A stretch of DNA of 64,000 nucleotides from Neckera pumila (GCA_963969595.1 OZ018413.1:16977711-17041710); one strand, 5' to 3'; counted from the stretch's first letter, positions 1 through 13,050 are shown. The notes: a model not told the origin generated them from the letters alone. Translations and numbers: made by a program.

Positions 1-99
1 TTGGTAGTTTGATGTCTGAAAATCTTAAAAGAATATCTGGTTCCCTTGATTTGCCAGTACTTGTTCCTCTCCCAATGGAATTTGTCCATGTGTTTCAAG

Positions 100-441
100 G
101 AAAAAAAACAAAAAAACTAAGTGTTTTTTAAAAACATTTTTCCTATATGTTCAACTCAATTTTTCATCATATAAAATTTAAGCAAGAATTTAAGCAAAGA
201 GCAAAAAGTTTAAGTTAAGAAGGTTCAAAGCCAAAAATGTAGTTCAACAAGGTGCAAAAATTTTTTTACTTCACTTTAAATGCAAATATCTTACAATCTA
301 CAAGGTCAAACTTTAGTCTAGTACCAGATCCTACGGTTATATATGCAAAAAAAACATTTATTTTTTATTTTTTGCTCTTTGCTACAGAATTGGCAGTTTT
401 GAGTCGTTTCTAATAGAATAAAGGCCTTGGGACTTTAGAGG
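100..441 (-). mobile_element. Truncated 920-bp-family TTAA element (fragment L)
   Basis: Matches the last third of the other 920-bp elements: it has the reverse complement of the subterminal box GTAACCGTAGGATC (around 321) and ends CTTTAGAGG, followed by ATAA where TTAA is expected. The other end is missing. It keeps an intact TTAA at 215-218, the position at which element I inserted in copy H. Confidence 0.7.
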
Positions 442-689
442 ATAATTGATATATAAACATCCATGTAAGACTATTGAAAACTTTACAAATTCAACCATCA
501 TGTACTGGTAAAGTAGTAAAATAGTGTAATGAACATCCATAAAAGACAATATTGAAAATTTACATATTATATTTTATAGTACAAGATTTTTAAAAATGCA
601 CTTCTACCAAAGCAATTAAATCTCAAATTTGTGTACCAGGAAGTAGTGCCTATAACTTACGACTTGTATCTTGCAAAAAAGAATTAGAT

Positions 690-960
690 GAAAATTAGTG
701 AGATAGCACGGTGGTGGTGGTGGTTAACTCGCCTTTGTCAGCCAAGATAGGGAGGTCAGAATAACCCTGGCTTTTGCCCTACGAGTTCACTGAATCCTCC
801 AACCTCAACTCCGAGGACATGGGCTACAAATTGGCCTTCTCCACAAGCAGCCTGCTGGCAATTCAAAGGGAACAGGGAGCACTTAGCTAGTCGAATTGCA
901 GGCAATCTAAGGGAAACATTTAAAGAATACAAAGCAATAGCTACACTATTGATAAGTCCA
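690..960 (+). mobile_element. Possible tRNA-derived SINE
   Basis: The stretch begins TAGCACGGTGG, followed by GGTGGTTAACTCGCC and, about 30 bases on, GGTCAGAATAACC, loosely matching polymerase III box A and box B. GC content is higher than its surroundings. No target duplication or poly-A tail could be fixed, so this is a weak call. Confidence 0.3.
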
Positions 961-1677
961 TGTCAAAAGAGGAACTTCAGCATACGCTAGACATGGGCTG
1001 AATCCAATTCCAATGTTTTTTCATAACGGACGCAATAACTGAAATATCAACATTAATGTAAGCATTACGCATCAAAAAGAATAACGCCTGATCCGGCGGA
1101 GATTCAGGAACAGTAGGAGTAATATGAAATGATAAAATATCAGGTTATCATAATACCTATTACCTGAGCACGCCGAGGATTAAAAGATGGGGAAATAATG
1201 AAGGTAGTTAGTCCAACCCAGGATACACCACCTACCAAGCATACTATATCACTTCTCGAACCTGGAAGGAAAAATTGCTCCATTAACCTGGGGTAAATGG
1301 TTGCCACAACAATGTAAATTTCTGTAAGAAGGGACACACACATCAAGTGGTGCCCCGTGTTTGTTGCCATTATTTTGAAGAATTAAGACTACGCTACAAC
1401 GCAAAAGTTGGAAGGGGCTTCTTCTTTGAGGCTACTATACAAATGCCACTGAACTTGACCCAGGAGCTGGCACCTCTCTTCAGGATTGCCCTTCGCCACC
1501 CTTCAATTTACTATAAACCCCAATTTGCAAGTCTACGTAAGCATCCACCTTCTCCAGTAGTTTGCTTCTGAGAATCGTTTTAGTCATCCCCTGCAATCAA
1601 CCAAATAATTTATATCATCTGTATAATATAAGTATTTATTCGACAACAATAAATTCTACACTTGGTTTTAGAAAAAA

Positions 1678-1974
1678 TTAACTAGTCAAAGGAGTCCCAA
1701 AGCCGTTTAACAGTATCCCCCTCACCTGAATTTTGTTCTCCCGATACTTCTTAATTTCCTTACGAGTGACAACTTCAGTCAGCTTGCTGCAAAACTTCTC
1801 CAAATCCTTATAATGTACCTGAAAGCAGAATCAGCAGTGTCGTTAACAGGTTCACAAAGAAACCAGACTAGGCTATAACTGACGTTGACATAAAATAAGC
1901 ACGGTGCAGAATCACAAAGAGCTTCAACTTACCACGTGCTTCATCTCAACCCGAGCACGGATCATGCCAGAAAC
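1678..1974 (-). other. C-terminal exons of the ASHH2-like protein, SRI-like helix
   Basis: The final two exons (1974-1933, 1818-1678) encode [14 protein letters not shown] and then [20 protein letters not shown] and a basic tail. The pattern resembles part of the SRI helical bundle with which SETD2/Set2 binds the phosphorylated RNA polymerase II C-terminal domain. This is a similarity by eye and low confidence. After NKIQ the frame reads 15 more codons to TAA at 1678-1680. The overlapping frame ends in a more protein-like [12 protein letters not shown] followed by TAG, so the true terminus is unsettled. Confidence 0.4.
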
Positions 1975-4900
1975 CTGTAAATAATCCATAAGAATAGAAA
2001 AGAATTAGAGATAGACTCACAGAGCTTCTCACACATGAACAGTGTCTTCACACAAATGAAAAGTTTCAAAGTAAGAAGAGTGCACGAATTCTCACATGGT
2101 GGTGGAAGCTTGAACACTCAGGAGTCTCCCAGCTCATCTCCCTCTGCCCTTTGCCTTCTGGATGAGAGTTTCTCCCTTGCGTGCCATCTGGATGAGAGTA
2201 AGCCCGTTGCGCAGACTCTCTACTGTCTGGCATACTACGGGAACGATTTACTACATTTGAATCATGTCCAGATACCCTTGTCCCATGTTCATCTCCGAGA
2301 GATCGCGGAGGAGCTTCTTTAATGTCTGGCATACTACGGGAACGATTTACTACATTTGAATCATGTCCAGATATCCTTGTCCCGTGTTCATCTCTGAGAG
2401 AACGCGGAGGAGCTTCTACTCTTGTCCCGTATTCATCTCTGTGAGAACGTGGAGGAGCTTCTGCTCTTGTCCCGTATTCATCTCTGTGAGAACGCGGAGG
2501 AGCTTCTACTCTTGTCCCGTGTTCATCTCTGTGAGAAACTGGAGGAGCTTCTACTCTTGGCCCGTCTTCATCTCTGAGAGAACGCGGAGGAGCTTCTACT
2601 CTTGTCCCGTGTTCATCTCTGTGAGAACGCGGAGGAGCTTCTACTCTTGTCCCGTGTTCATCCCTGTGAGAACGCGGAGGAGCTTCCACTCTTGTCCCGT
2701 GTTCTTCTCTGTGAGAACGTGGAGGAGCTTCTACTCTTGTCCCGCTCCTTGCAGAGCCAGGTGCAACCTCTCGGATCCCGCTGGAGATATTTTCTGATTT
2801 GCGACTACCCCGGAGGCTTGCAGGCGACATTCCTGGAACTGGAGGCTCTCCTGCCGCCTCTGATTCTCCGGGCTCAATACTTGCAGTTTTCACATGGCCA
2901 GTAAACCCATCCGACTGTCTGGGGCCATTATGACCCCAACTAGGTCGTACTGAAGGGGGAAGAGGTGGCGGTGGAGGTGCATACTGAGTCCCAGCATACA
3001 TAGGACCACCCATTGGGTGCATCAAAGGCCATTGCCCAGGAGGTACAGCATGCATGGATGGAGCAGGCTGTCCTCGATTGTATGCGAAAGGTACAGGATG
3101 CACAGCAACTGACTGCATTTGTAAGGGAACCTGCATAGGGTGCGGTCCAGCATAGGGTCTCTGAGAGACCGGAGGCAACTCATTACTATTGGGAACCCTC
3201 TGCACGCCCAAGTGCATGAGACCCGGAGGAATGGCTTGCCTTTGACCTGGTAATCCTACCGGTATGTGACCTGGTAATGCTTGATGATGTTTCAAGCCCC
3301 CAGGATAAACGGGTGGAAAGGTACCCGAAGGTCGTCCTGGTATTCCTGGTGGTGCCGGGGACATTGAAACTCTTAATGAGGGGTCAGAAGGAACTGACAC
3401 GGGTACTTGTTGCGATCCTGAAACTGCTGGAAGATGACGTACTGAGCCGTGCAGCGATGCTGCTGCCGCCGAACTAGGTATTCCGAAGGCCGCACTGGCT
3501 ACAGCAGCAGTTACAGTATCAGGAACCGTGTCCCAACGGCTGGGTCGTTTCCGTCTAGTAGCGGGAGGAGGGTTTGCCGCCTTCTCTTCCACTGCCCCTC
3601 CCTGCAAAGTGGGTGTCTGTTCTGCTGAATTACTAGCTGTTGAGCCCACTAGAGGAGACTCAATCACTAACGGTGAGGAATGAGTCACAGATGCCTGCTG
3701 CAAAGGTGACTTGACGAGCGGCCTTTCAATGTTTACGACTGGTTTATGTGGGCGTGGTGGAACGTACAGTTTCCTAAAGTCACGGGCCATTCTCTGAACC
3801 TGCATCATTAAGAACGAGGATCAATACAACACCAGAAAGAGAGCTCTCTTTCCATGTTCAGAGGAAAACTGTGCTGCAGTTTTGATTCCTAGTACAAGGG
3901 TCGTGCTGAAGGACTATTTCGTGGCAACATTCACATAATGCTCAAGCCCCTAGACACACAAGGTTCCTTACCATACTGAACACTTGTGATCGATGAGAGT
4001 GAGGAAAGGAACTGAAAAATAGCACAAATACTCCAGTTGGACTGAATAGTACCTCCGTATCATCATGCCTCGAAAGGTCAAAGAGCGTGTCGGAGAAGCT
4101 GCATATATATCAAAATTACGATCAGAGTACTGTCCAACATCTTCAATAGACACTGAACCCATAATTCAGACATCCCCAGGCTGAGAACCCAGACGATTGC
4201 AAAATGTTTTATGAAAGCAGGAGACAGCAAAAAATAATCAACCCAGCAAATAAACAACAATGTGATCTACCACTCTGTGCCCGATCGAGGGGGACTGTAA
4301 ATGTGTTCCACAGTCAAGACTCTGTTTTTTGCTAGATGATCCAAAACCTGTCGACAGGGAATTTATATATAAATCAGTAAGAGTATTCCCAGATCCTACG
4401 AAAGTAAGAAAAAAATTCAGAGAACAATCAATCTAAGATGAATTATACAAATTGACGCAAGTGCCTGATGAAATTGCAGCAACTAAATCTGAATTCTTAT
4501 TCAAGTGAAAAATAGATAACCAAAGTGTAGTTGAACACCTTTAACAGCTTGCGAAGGATAGGTCTCTTTTCAAAAGACTTCCGGAACTGCTTGAGCAAGT
4601 TGTGGAACATCTGTAAACCTGCAACTCCACCTCGTCATTAGCAATCCGAAATTAAACCGCCACAGTGCATAATCTGAGTTCGATCATAGAGCTCCAATTA
4701 ATAGATAGGATATGCTACTCCAGACCTAGCATGAACTTGCAAAGACAAAACCATTATATGAATCTGAAAATGAGAATGAATTCACAGAATAGAATTGCAA
4801 GAACTAACAGAACGGGAATTTGAACCCATACCATTCTTGTTCATGATGTCCTTCAGCAAACTCAACTTCTGAGTCTTGAGAAGCGCCTCCAAAAGCATCG

Positions 4901-7900
4901 ACAGGTCACGAGCACTGCAGCATTGAAAGACGCTTGAGAATTGTTCCTATTCTGCTCTCCATAGATTCCAATTGACGCGCAAACTCATTAACAAAAGCAT
5001 AGTAAATGACAACAAACCTGCAGGCGGCAGCCCCATTTACAGTGCCACCCGAGGCTGCTGTAAGCACCAATAGCTTTAGGTATTGTTTTGCAGCATCCTG
5101 CAACCACAAGTCTCCGTCATGTTAGGAGTTAGAAGAAGGTCCTGGAATGAGCACACTCCACGCAGTTTAATATTCAATTCTTCGTAGAACTTAACAGCAG
5201 ATGCACGGATGAAGAATTGATGTAGAGGACATCGAAGACTTACCCTTTTAAGTCCTCCAGACTCATATGTTAGTTCTCCCAATTTTCCTTCGACTGCAGA
5301 GCAAGAGCAGAACATTAAAAAAGAAAAACCATACAAGTCCGCAGGTTTGATTTAAATCACTCCAAGCCAACCTGCTCGAATATATAGCTCGTATATTTAG
5401 CTCGTGCATATCCATCTCCACAAAACAAATATCGACAAAATACTTTGGCATGCTTGTACACAGAAGCTCACTTGAGTGTAACACATGCTGCATACATAAC
5501 TGGCAGTAACAGGAAATCTTTAAGGAGACGATACCAATCGTCACTTCCTCAATAACATGATGTCACAAGCAAGGCATGAAGTAATCAAAGAAAAACATGA
5601 ACGTGATGAGGAATGTGGAAAGCCATCAGTATCCTACCATCGCTGTGGTATGTATTGCGGCTGCCAAAACGAGACCCAGTAAAAAGCTTCGACGGTGCTG
5701 GCACGTGGCTGCCTATTTTAGAACCTGCGGCAGTCTTCACTCGCCTCTTTCTCTTTGGCCTTTCCATGTCTTTAGCCGGTCCTGAGTAGAACTTGCGTTT
5801 GACACCTCCGAGTTTCTCATACCTGCTGTCACCGACTGCAATCATTCTTGCTTTTTTTACAGTCCCTTCCTTCAATTTGTCATCAAGTTCTTCATCGCTT
5901 TCTGCATGTAACATGATGGGCTCTGGGTCTTCCCCCTCATCACTATCAATATCCACAACGTTCTGTGGAGTGTCTGGATCCACACCAATAAAACCCCGGC
6001 ATTTATTCGCACCACACTCACACTTCTTGGCATCGGCGCCACCAACACGGACGAAGTTGTAATCAAAAGTGATCTCCTCTCCCTGTTAAACAACGATATG
6101 AAAAAGATGAGTCAATCGCCAAATACGTCAAGCGTCTTAAATGCTAACAAAACGACTGCTGTGATCACAAGCTCAAAACTTCACCAGAATCGTACAAAGA
6201 ACAGTGCAAGATGTACCTCTTTTAAGTCACGGATAGCAAAAAGCCCAATGCAGACTTCCCCATCCACCATCCACTACAATCAATCGCACCTCAAGTGAGA
6301 AAGACAGCACATCCAGTTAAGAAGATCCTCACTCGGTTTCATATATCACAAGCTACTGCCAACACCTGACCACTATACATCATAATAATGCGACTTGCCC
6401 ATAAACGACTGGTGGAATGGCAAAAGTTTGGCCTTACCAAGTGCTTTCCGACCCGTAAAGAATATACAACCAAGAAAAGCTTCTGGCTACTCTCGTGATT
6501 ACCAATGAAGAAATCTCCGGGAAAAGGGAACAAGGCATTAACGACAGTGACAGCACCATGTAATAGCAGTGTCACACCACTCAATAATACAACATGAACT
6601 TCGGTACCTTTTCCGTCTGACAGTTGGGTTCACAACTGTGATTGATGAAACGTCCCAAGTTGCCTTTGCTGCAAGCGTCAATAATCTGCAAGAACAATTC
6701 CTCTCATGCACTAATGAGTCTCAATTCAGACTCTGATGCAATAGTATGCATCCTCGGTGGGTCAAAAATCTCACATAGACTTTGAGTCCTCTTTTCTGAA
6801 CAGTTTAAACTAAATTTGGGACAACGCGACAAACACAACGACAGAGCTAATTTGACTTGAGACAACTGGGGTATAAGATATTAATAAAAAACTGGGCATA
6901 CTGCTGATAGTCTACATGTTTACAAAGACTGCTATTACATAAGAAGATAAAAAAATTACCTCATTAGCACTCAAAGTCATGAAATAAAAATGCTTTTGAG
7001 AACTCAAAGAATAATCCTTCTGCCTGTCTTCAAATGATGCCATGTCCAGCACCTGGAGGAAAAAAAAAATCAGGAGGTGTGCTTGAGCCCGGCCATGATA
7101 GCTCAACAGAAGTTGGCAATTAAGATCCAGTTAGTTGCACGACAAGACCCAAGTGGAAGGTACAGGCACAGATAGGACGTACCAAAATCAGAAACTCAAC
7201 AGGCTTTATCTCGATAACAATCCGGATCTACCTTATCTGGCACTTCAGCTAACGAAGTCCTTGGTAAAATGCAGACTAAGCGAAAAATTTAGAGAAAAAA
7301 CATACTTGCCCGAAGAAAAGACGTACCTCCCCAACATACTCTATGATAAATGAACCCCTTGGTATGTTCTCCAGAGCCCGAAGCCCATGACCTTTTTTCC
7401 CACATCGAAATAATTCCACATTTGCATAACACCGCTTTTGAAACTGCATCATATTACACGTCAAGTTTAATATAACAAACATTCTTTCCACCCAAAAGAT
7501 AGAATGCAGATTTTAAGCAAAAGCTATTGGGATGTCTCAATCTATAAGTACAAAGTCATTAAGAGATCCGAATGATCACCTGCTGATTTGTGCACAATGA
7601 TCCACAAGGACATTGTTGTGGCAAACACTCAACATTGAGCATTCGATTTAGGCAGTCATCACCGCAGCCCACTTCTCCGAGTTTAGGAGGAGCACATTGG
7701 CATACCATTGCCTGATAGAAAGTACAAAAGAAGGGCTTAATCAGCGCAAACACAGAAACCCGCATTCCTAGAAGTACATCATCTGTTCCACAGATAGACA
7801 AACAAATCCTGTAAATGAATTCATATTCAAACCCACCTCATCAGCATCCTGGTGTTTTTGACTGCGATGCTTGAAAATATTTCGCTTTATCAGCGTCCAC

Positions 7901-10900
7901 ACAGCTTGGCCATTCTCTGTCAGGGCTAAACAATCCATCTCAAATGTCCCATATATATGTATATACAATCCAAATCATTATGAAAGTAAAGACATCTGAA
8001 CTAAATTTATAAATCATAAGCCATTCAATAAAACATTTACAAAGGACCGTACAAGTGTGAACACTGGGTTTTGAAAACAAATTCTTTCATACCTTGTATA
8101 CCATTGTACAAAGGCCTAGAATCACAAGTTGCGTCAACATCGTCATCTTCATCACAGAAGGAACTTTCAGAGATTCCAAGCTCTCTGTTTATTTCTTCGT
8201 TGCTTTTCACCTGAGGGATAGAGCAGTCTGCAAATTTTTTGTTTGGATTCTCCTTACATGACCTGCCAAAAGCAATAAGCCCGTGCCCAACAATAGACTT
8301 ATCCAATCTGACACCAGGATACTGTTCTCAAGACCTTAGTGCACACGCTGACCGCTAACATCTACTGATATGACAAACTTCAAATATCACATACCAAGCA
8401 ATGAGCACATAGTATGTGCGAGGACCATGTCCACAACAATTGTCATGGAAACGGTCTGGTAGTTCACTTATAGACTAAAATTTAAACTCAAGTAGGCTTA
8501 CCCTACATCTGGGTCTTTAAAAGTGGGTCCCTTGCTTTTTGATTCATAACCCTCTCCTCCAAACTAGATCAATAAAGTCAAATCTTAGAGATCTATGGTT
8601 GTCCCAAAGGTGGTGGGGAGGATAGGGTTACGCCTCTAAAACCACCTTCCTTCTCTCAAAGACTGTGGGAAGGAAGGGATTATGTCCGATAACCGACTCG
8701 GGCCTAGAGGCCTTTGTCCGGTTATCTAATACAAACATGCTGTTCCTCTTTGGTTAGTAGTTATAAATCAAGTCAAAAGTCAAATCGTTAAAGATATGGG
8801 AAAGTTCAAAACCACTTTAATATCCAAAACCACTATTCAAAGCCCATGTGAATGGCCAGATCAATTTACAAACACTCCCCAACACCTACTTGCCATTTAA
8901 TGCCAAACAATAACCTTATCCTTCCTTCAAAGGACAGGATCCTGACCAATTCTGACCACCGAATGAACTCAAGCTACAAACAAAAACAAGTGGAAATGTC
9001 ATATTAATTACTCTAAATAGATTCCAGAGAGTCAGCAACTCGAACCCAGACTGGTTCCTGCATTCGTACAGCCCTAGATCCAATCTAAAACATTTGACCG
9101 CTCATTCACCACAATTCAGAAATAACACAGAAATCAGTCATAACTATGGCAGCAAGTTGTAATCAGCTCAGGAAAGCGGAAATAAAATTACCAGTAGGCA
9201 TTCGTTTCCCCTATCTTCTCAGCAAGATCCACCGGAATACTGCGCCATTTTCTACAGTCATCGCACTTAACCCATCCGGCTTTTGAGTTGATGCCAACAC
9301 TCTCATCCATCTTCTCACTGGTAGTATTAATATCACCCTCGGTAACACCACTTGAATCGTCTTCTCCACCAACGGCATGCCTTGAGAGACTTCGTCTAAC
9401 CTCTGGAAAAAAAATCGAAGCATTTGAAAGGGACCTATCGAATTAATAATAAATAAATAAAACTTTAAATACTTTAAGAAAAAAATCCATCTCAGTGATC
9501 ACACAGGTCAATAAAGAACGAGCAACCCACCAGCTTTGCTTTCAACCTTCAAGGCGCTTGGAACACTACCATCACGCACGCTTATCTCTTGATTGACTGA
9601 TTTAACTGAGTCAGATTTTCTGCCAAGCTGCAGAGGGTCTTCTCCTTCACCTGATAATATACAAAACCAACAATGACTTTAACCTCATCAACGCCAACTT
9701 CAGAAATTACCTGCCCCTTCACCTTCATGGCCTCCATTACCAGACTAACCATGTACAAGTCATCGAGCCCTTCAATCTTACCTCTGAATTCATTATTTAT
9801 ACTTTTCCGGTTGCTCTCATTTCAAATTGAAAAGACACTTCGAAAACCTATGCTTCAATCTATTTCATCATAAGCAACACATATTTCAGATAGCTTACGA
9901 GCACACGTGACTTAGTCGCAAATATGTTACCTGATCGCTGACTGGCAATTTCTGAAGTTGTTTGCAATATCGCCGTTCTCTCTATAACGATTGAAGACGC
10001 ATTTCGCTGGTCATCGTTTCCATTCACTAACACCTGGGAGCCGAGAGCGAACATACTACTTTTGAACGGAGACACCCTTGAAAATTTGGCCTCCGAACTG
10101 CTCCTACTTCCCACTTGATCATCATCTTCATGTGGCTTCTTAGAATGAATGGAAATCCCTTTCCTAGATTGCACGACAATAGTCTCTTCAACCAGCAATT
10201 CAGAGTTCGTAGCCATATGGACATCATTCAACGACGCCTCAGGTGCGAGTTTTGATACACCTGCAAACAGTATAAGAAAATCAAGCACCTTCGCAACGAC
10301 TGGCATGGACAGTGGCACAGTTTGCGAAGGAACAACAGAAACTTCTGCAGATTTACATTATTGCCATTTGACACCGCGCACGAACACAAAATCGGAAGTG
10401 GCAGGTCGAGCACTAGAAAAAGAAGACAAAATACAGGATAACCCCATTTTGAAGCTTACCACCTCCTGCGTTGTCACCAGACGTGGCCTTACAGCCTTTG
10501 TCTTCGCATGTAGCTGTAGTGTGCTCAACATCATCCCGAGAGGTCACAGAACTCGAGTCCTCCCCATCATTCCCATTCGATTTCGATCCGTCCTCCCCGT
10601 CCTCCCCACTTAATTTCGGTCCATCCTCCCCTACCTTCGAGGTACTATAACTACCTCTCGAAGCACCCTCCTCTTTGAGATCAGACTCCCCAGGTTCTGT
10701 CTCATGTCCGGTCAGGGTTTTGCAGGCTTGAAGAGTGATTTCACAGCTTGCTTGAACGATCGATAGGGTTACGAGTTTCTCATCAACGGATTTCTCTGGG
10801 CCTGTGCCTTCAATGCTTCCGTTGATGAGTCTGGTATGTTCTACACTATTCCCTTCTTTCGTCAGGTTAGCCTCAATTAAATCATCCACTTGGGTTTCAA

Positions 10901-11627
10901 TCTTTTCCTCAGTCTCTTTTTTAGAGGTACTCGGAACATCGTTGTGAATTGCATTCTCTTCTGGATGAAGGATCACAATATTTTGAAGATTTTCGAATAT
11001 GTTACTATCACAAAAATCTCCTCTTGAGTCCAAGAGGGGTCTGACAGTTCCAGTAACTTCTATATCGTCACAAGGGGAGTCATCCAAGACGTCACTGCCC
11101 TCCAGTTTCAAGACTTTGGCCGCATTCTCTTTCCCGTTATCATGTGGCAATGTCGGTTCCCCACAGATCGAGACGATACGTGCTAGAATACCATCGCCGT
11201 CTGGACTAGCTCCTAAATCTGCAAATTTTGTAGCCAGTTCCAGAGAAATAGACTCAACGATTACTTCTTTCTTCAGTTCCTCAACCGAATCTCCAATGCT
11301 TTGCACACTCTCAAGCACAGGAGCCTTCTTCCGCCTACCCCTTTTCCCGCTTCCTGACGATTGCTTACTAACAGGCGGATTCCCATCACCTGATCCTGTA
11401 GTTCCTAAAGCGTCCTTTCCCCTAAGACGGGAGCTTCGCCGTCTTCCGTCCTTCGGGCCAGGAATCTCAGATGCCGTTCCAAGGTCAGGAATTTCCTTCC
11501 TCAGATTCGATTCTAGCTGCTGTATATCCCCTGTCTCTGGCATAATCCCTTCCTGTAAATTTGCGAGACCCGACTCAGCCCGATTTTTCCTTCCGTCAGG
11601 GTCTGCATAATGTACAGTAGGAGCCAT
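1678..11627 (-). CDS. ASHH2: ASHH2/SDG8-type histone H3 lysine-36 methyltransferase (CW + AWS-SET-post-SET)
   Basis: Seen: 21 coding exons with GT-AG borders and continuous phase: 11627-10460, 10260-9931, 9650-9531, 9402-9192, 8262-8093, 7925-7837, 7711-7580, 7443-7327, 7052-6960, 6685-6608, 6273-6217, 6082-5638, 5293-5244, 5097-5018, 4914-4832, 4618-4539, 4347-4271, 4098-4053, 3799-2096, 1974-1933, 1818-1678 (5313 bp, about 1770 aa). An acidic, basic-patch N-terminus is followed by a CW finger (583-623), AWS (697-740), SET (741-865), post-SET (876-883), a helical segment, a Pro-rich stretch with a 15-aa repeat, and a short helical C-terminus. Start chosen: [12 protein letters not shown], whose ATG lies two bases after a good acceptor (TTTTTACACAG), implying a 5'UTR intron. 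Family knowledge: this CW-before-SET order marks plant ASHH2 (EFS), a nuclear H3K36 di/trimethylase tied to transcription elongation. The last exon is the least certain; its donor-like CAG/GTGAGG could instead splice onward. Orthology is inferred from domain order only. Confidence 0.92.
2384..2743 (-). repeat. In-frame coding minisatellite: eight 45-bp (15-aa) units
   Basis: Eight consecutive 45-bp units in the large exon 3799-2096 encode variants of [15 protein letters not shown] (residues about 1495-1614). The variable positions are HR/LR, D/E and H/Y/D near the unit end. They run on into a second-order duplication (about 2225-2383), where a 20-aa module [21 protein letters not shown] occurs twice, once followed by a shortened [11 protein letters not shown]. 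Because the unit is a multiple of three, copy number can change without breaking the frame. The stretch is rich in Arg, Pro, Glu and His and probably disordered. Confidence 0.95.
5638..7711 (-). other. ASHH2: AWS-SET-post-SET catalytic exons of the ASHH2-like gene
   Basis: Six exons encode the catalytic block. AWS: nine cysteines from MVCQCAPP through [27 protein letters not shown]: the cofactor-binding GHG (758-760), EYVGE (Y776), [12 protein letters not shown] (N825-H-S-C828) and EITFDYNF (859-865). Post-[13 protein letters not shown], in which the cysteines co-ordinate zinc with the SET cysteine. All expected catalytic and zinc residues are present, so an active enzyme is likely. Every exon border is GT-AG and the exons of 132, 117, 93, 78 and 57 bp are all in phase 0. 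Confidence 0.95.
8093..9402 (-). other. ASHH2: CW zinc-finger exons of the ASHH2-like gene
   Basis: The exon 9402-9192 encodes [15 protein letters not shown] and ends TACTG; the next exon (8262-8093) completes W610 and gives [13 protein letters not shown]. Together they supply the full CW signature: W583, C586, C589, W592, W610, C612 and C623. CW fingers read mono- to trimethylated H3K4; in ASHH2 the domain targets the enzyme to active chromatin. The intervening intron (8263-9191, 929 bp) is the longest coding intron of the gene. It holds a dispersed repeat around 8480-8740 also seen near 33190-33360. Confidence 0.93.
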
Positions 11628-13050
11628 ACCTGTGTAAAAAGTCACTTGTAGACCTAGCCCTCACAATCTGATATCGTCTTCCACTCAACCTCTGTATTCT
11701 TCTTCCCAGAGTGAAATGCGAGCTCTCCATCAACCCTCAAAGATACAACCAAGGGTGGTCCATGACTCATGGCAACTCAGAGTCAACTGTCGTCGCATCA
11801 AAAAAACGATTGCAACCTTTACTGCTTCAATGCACCCCTGCGCTCCACAACCTAGAGTTGTAAATCGGCTAATAACACGATAAGGAAACAATTGCTCGAT
11901 TTTCTTACAAAAGCATGTCTTATCAAGCTTTATTCATAAGCCGACCCCCATCTAACAAGTACGCTCTTCTCTTCGCGAAGGAATTCGAAAATGAAGTTTG
12001 GACCTAAAATGGAAAATTTTCAAAAAGCAACGCACTCACGATTGCTGCACTTCTTCGTAATCCTCCATCATCCCTACAATACTTGACAACCCCTGTCTGA
12101 TCGCTCTTTCTTTGCAATCGAACCCTTGCAGTCTACCACGTCAACTCTTCTCTTCGCGAAAATTTCGAACAAAGAGATTGGACCTAGAATCCGAAAACGA
12201 AGTTTGAACCTCACATCAGAATTACCCTAAATCCACCGCACGAACAACTGCTACACCCCTCCTTAATCCTCCATTATCCTCCACATTACACACGCACGCA
12301 AGTCTACCACAACTAGTCACGCACTCCAGCACCTTCTGACATTCCTAGAATGCAAATTTAATAATTAGGGTTTCAGAATCCGCGCAATAGACATTCTTTG
12401 GGCTCCTCCAGCCCACTGCCCCTTCGCAGCGCAACAAATTCCACACGCATAAAAAATAATGTAATAAAACTCGCACTCTCGCGCTCTCACTCTCTCCCCC
12501 TCGCTCCTCCCTCTCTTAATCTCCTACCGACACGCCAAAAGCACCCCGGCTCCCTCCATGCACGGGCGACCTTCCCAGGCAAACATCACAACATCACACA
12601 CTCTCCCCATCATCGACCTAAAACACTAGAATCCCAAACACCGCCACCCCAAAACACCCAAACACCCAAAACAGAAACCAAAACAAGAAGAAACCGCAGC
12701 GCGCCGCATCACGCACCTTGCATCATCATCCCCATGCGCGCTTCCTCGTTCTCTCAACGCCTGGGGCTCCCCGCAGCGGCTCCGGCTTCCGCGGCGCATC
12801 CTCACATCGGCCCCGGAGAAAACTGAATCAGATAGGCGGCACCCAACCAGCCCGTCAACGTGCATGAGAGAGACGCATGTGACGAACGCAGAGAGAGAGT
12901 CGGGGATGTGGAGGATATGGGAGGAATCCGTCCAGAACGAGTGCGTCGCTGCTGAGTTAAGTTACTGGCAGCGGCAGCAACAGCAGAAGAAGAGGAGCGA
13001 GCAGTAGCAGCAGCAAGCACCGCAGTTTATAGGCTAAGTGGAAGCTAAGC
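11628..13050 (-). promoter_or_regulatory. Leader intron and promoter region of the ASHH2-like gene
   Basis: A splice acceptor sits directly before the start codon, so at least one non-coding 5' exon lies upstream. From about 12.4 kb the base composition becomes GC-rich with CT/CAG-rich tracts (around 12.48-12.52 kb and 12.95-13.02 kb), typical of a plant transcription start region. Several open frames here on both strands look like chance frames in GC-rich DNA. No TATA box was assigned. Confidence 0.45.

Larger units (their letters stand above)
1..1677. other. Region downstream of the ASHH2-like gene, no supported gene
   Basis: No convincing coding exon is visible. It contains a truncated TTAA-family element (about 100-441) and a possible tRNA-derived SINE (about 690-960), listed separately. 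The rest is low-complexity AT-rich DNA and probably the 3'UTR of the ASHH2-like gene. Confidence 0.6.

Noticed and set aside
10999..11610. 203-codon plus-strand frame
   Set aside because: Antisense shadow of the first coding exon of the ASHH2-like gene.
12398..12865. Open frames on both strands in the GC-rich leader region
   Set aside because: No domain; composition-driven; they overlap the expected 5'UTR of the ASHH2-like gene.
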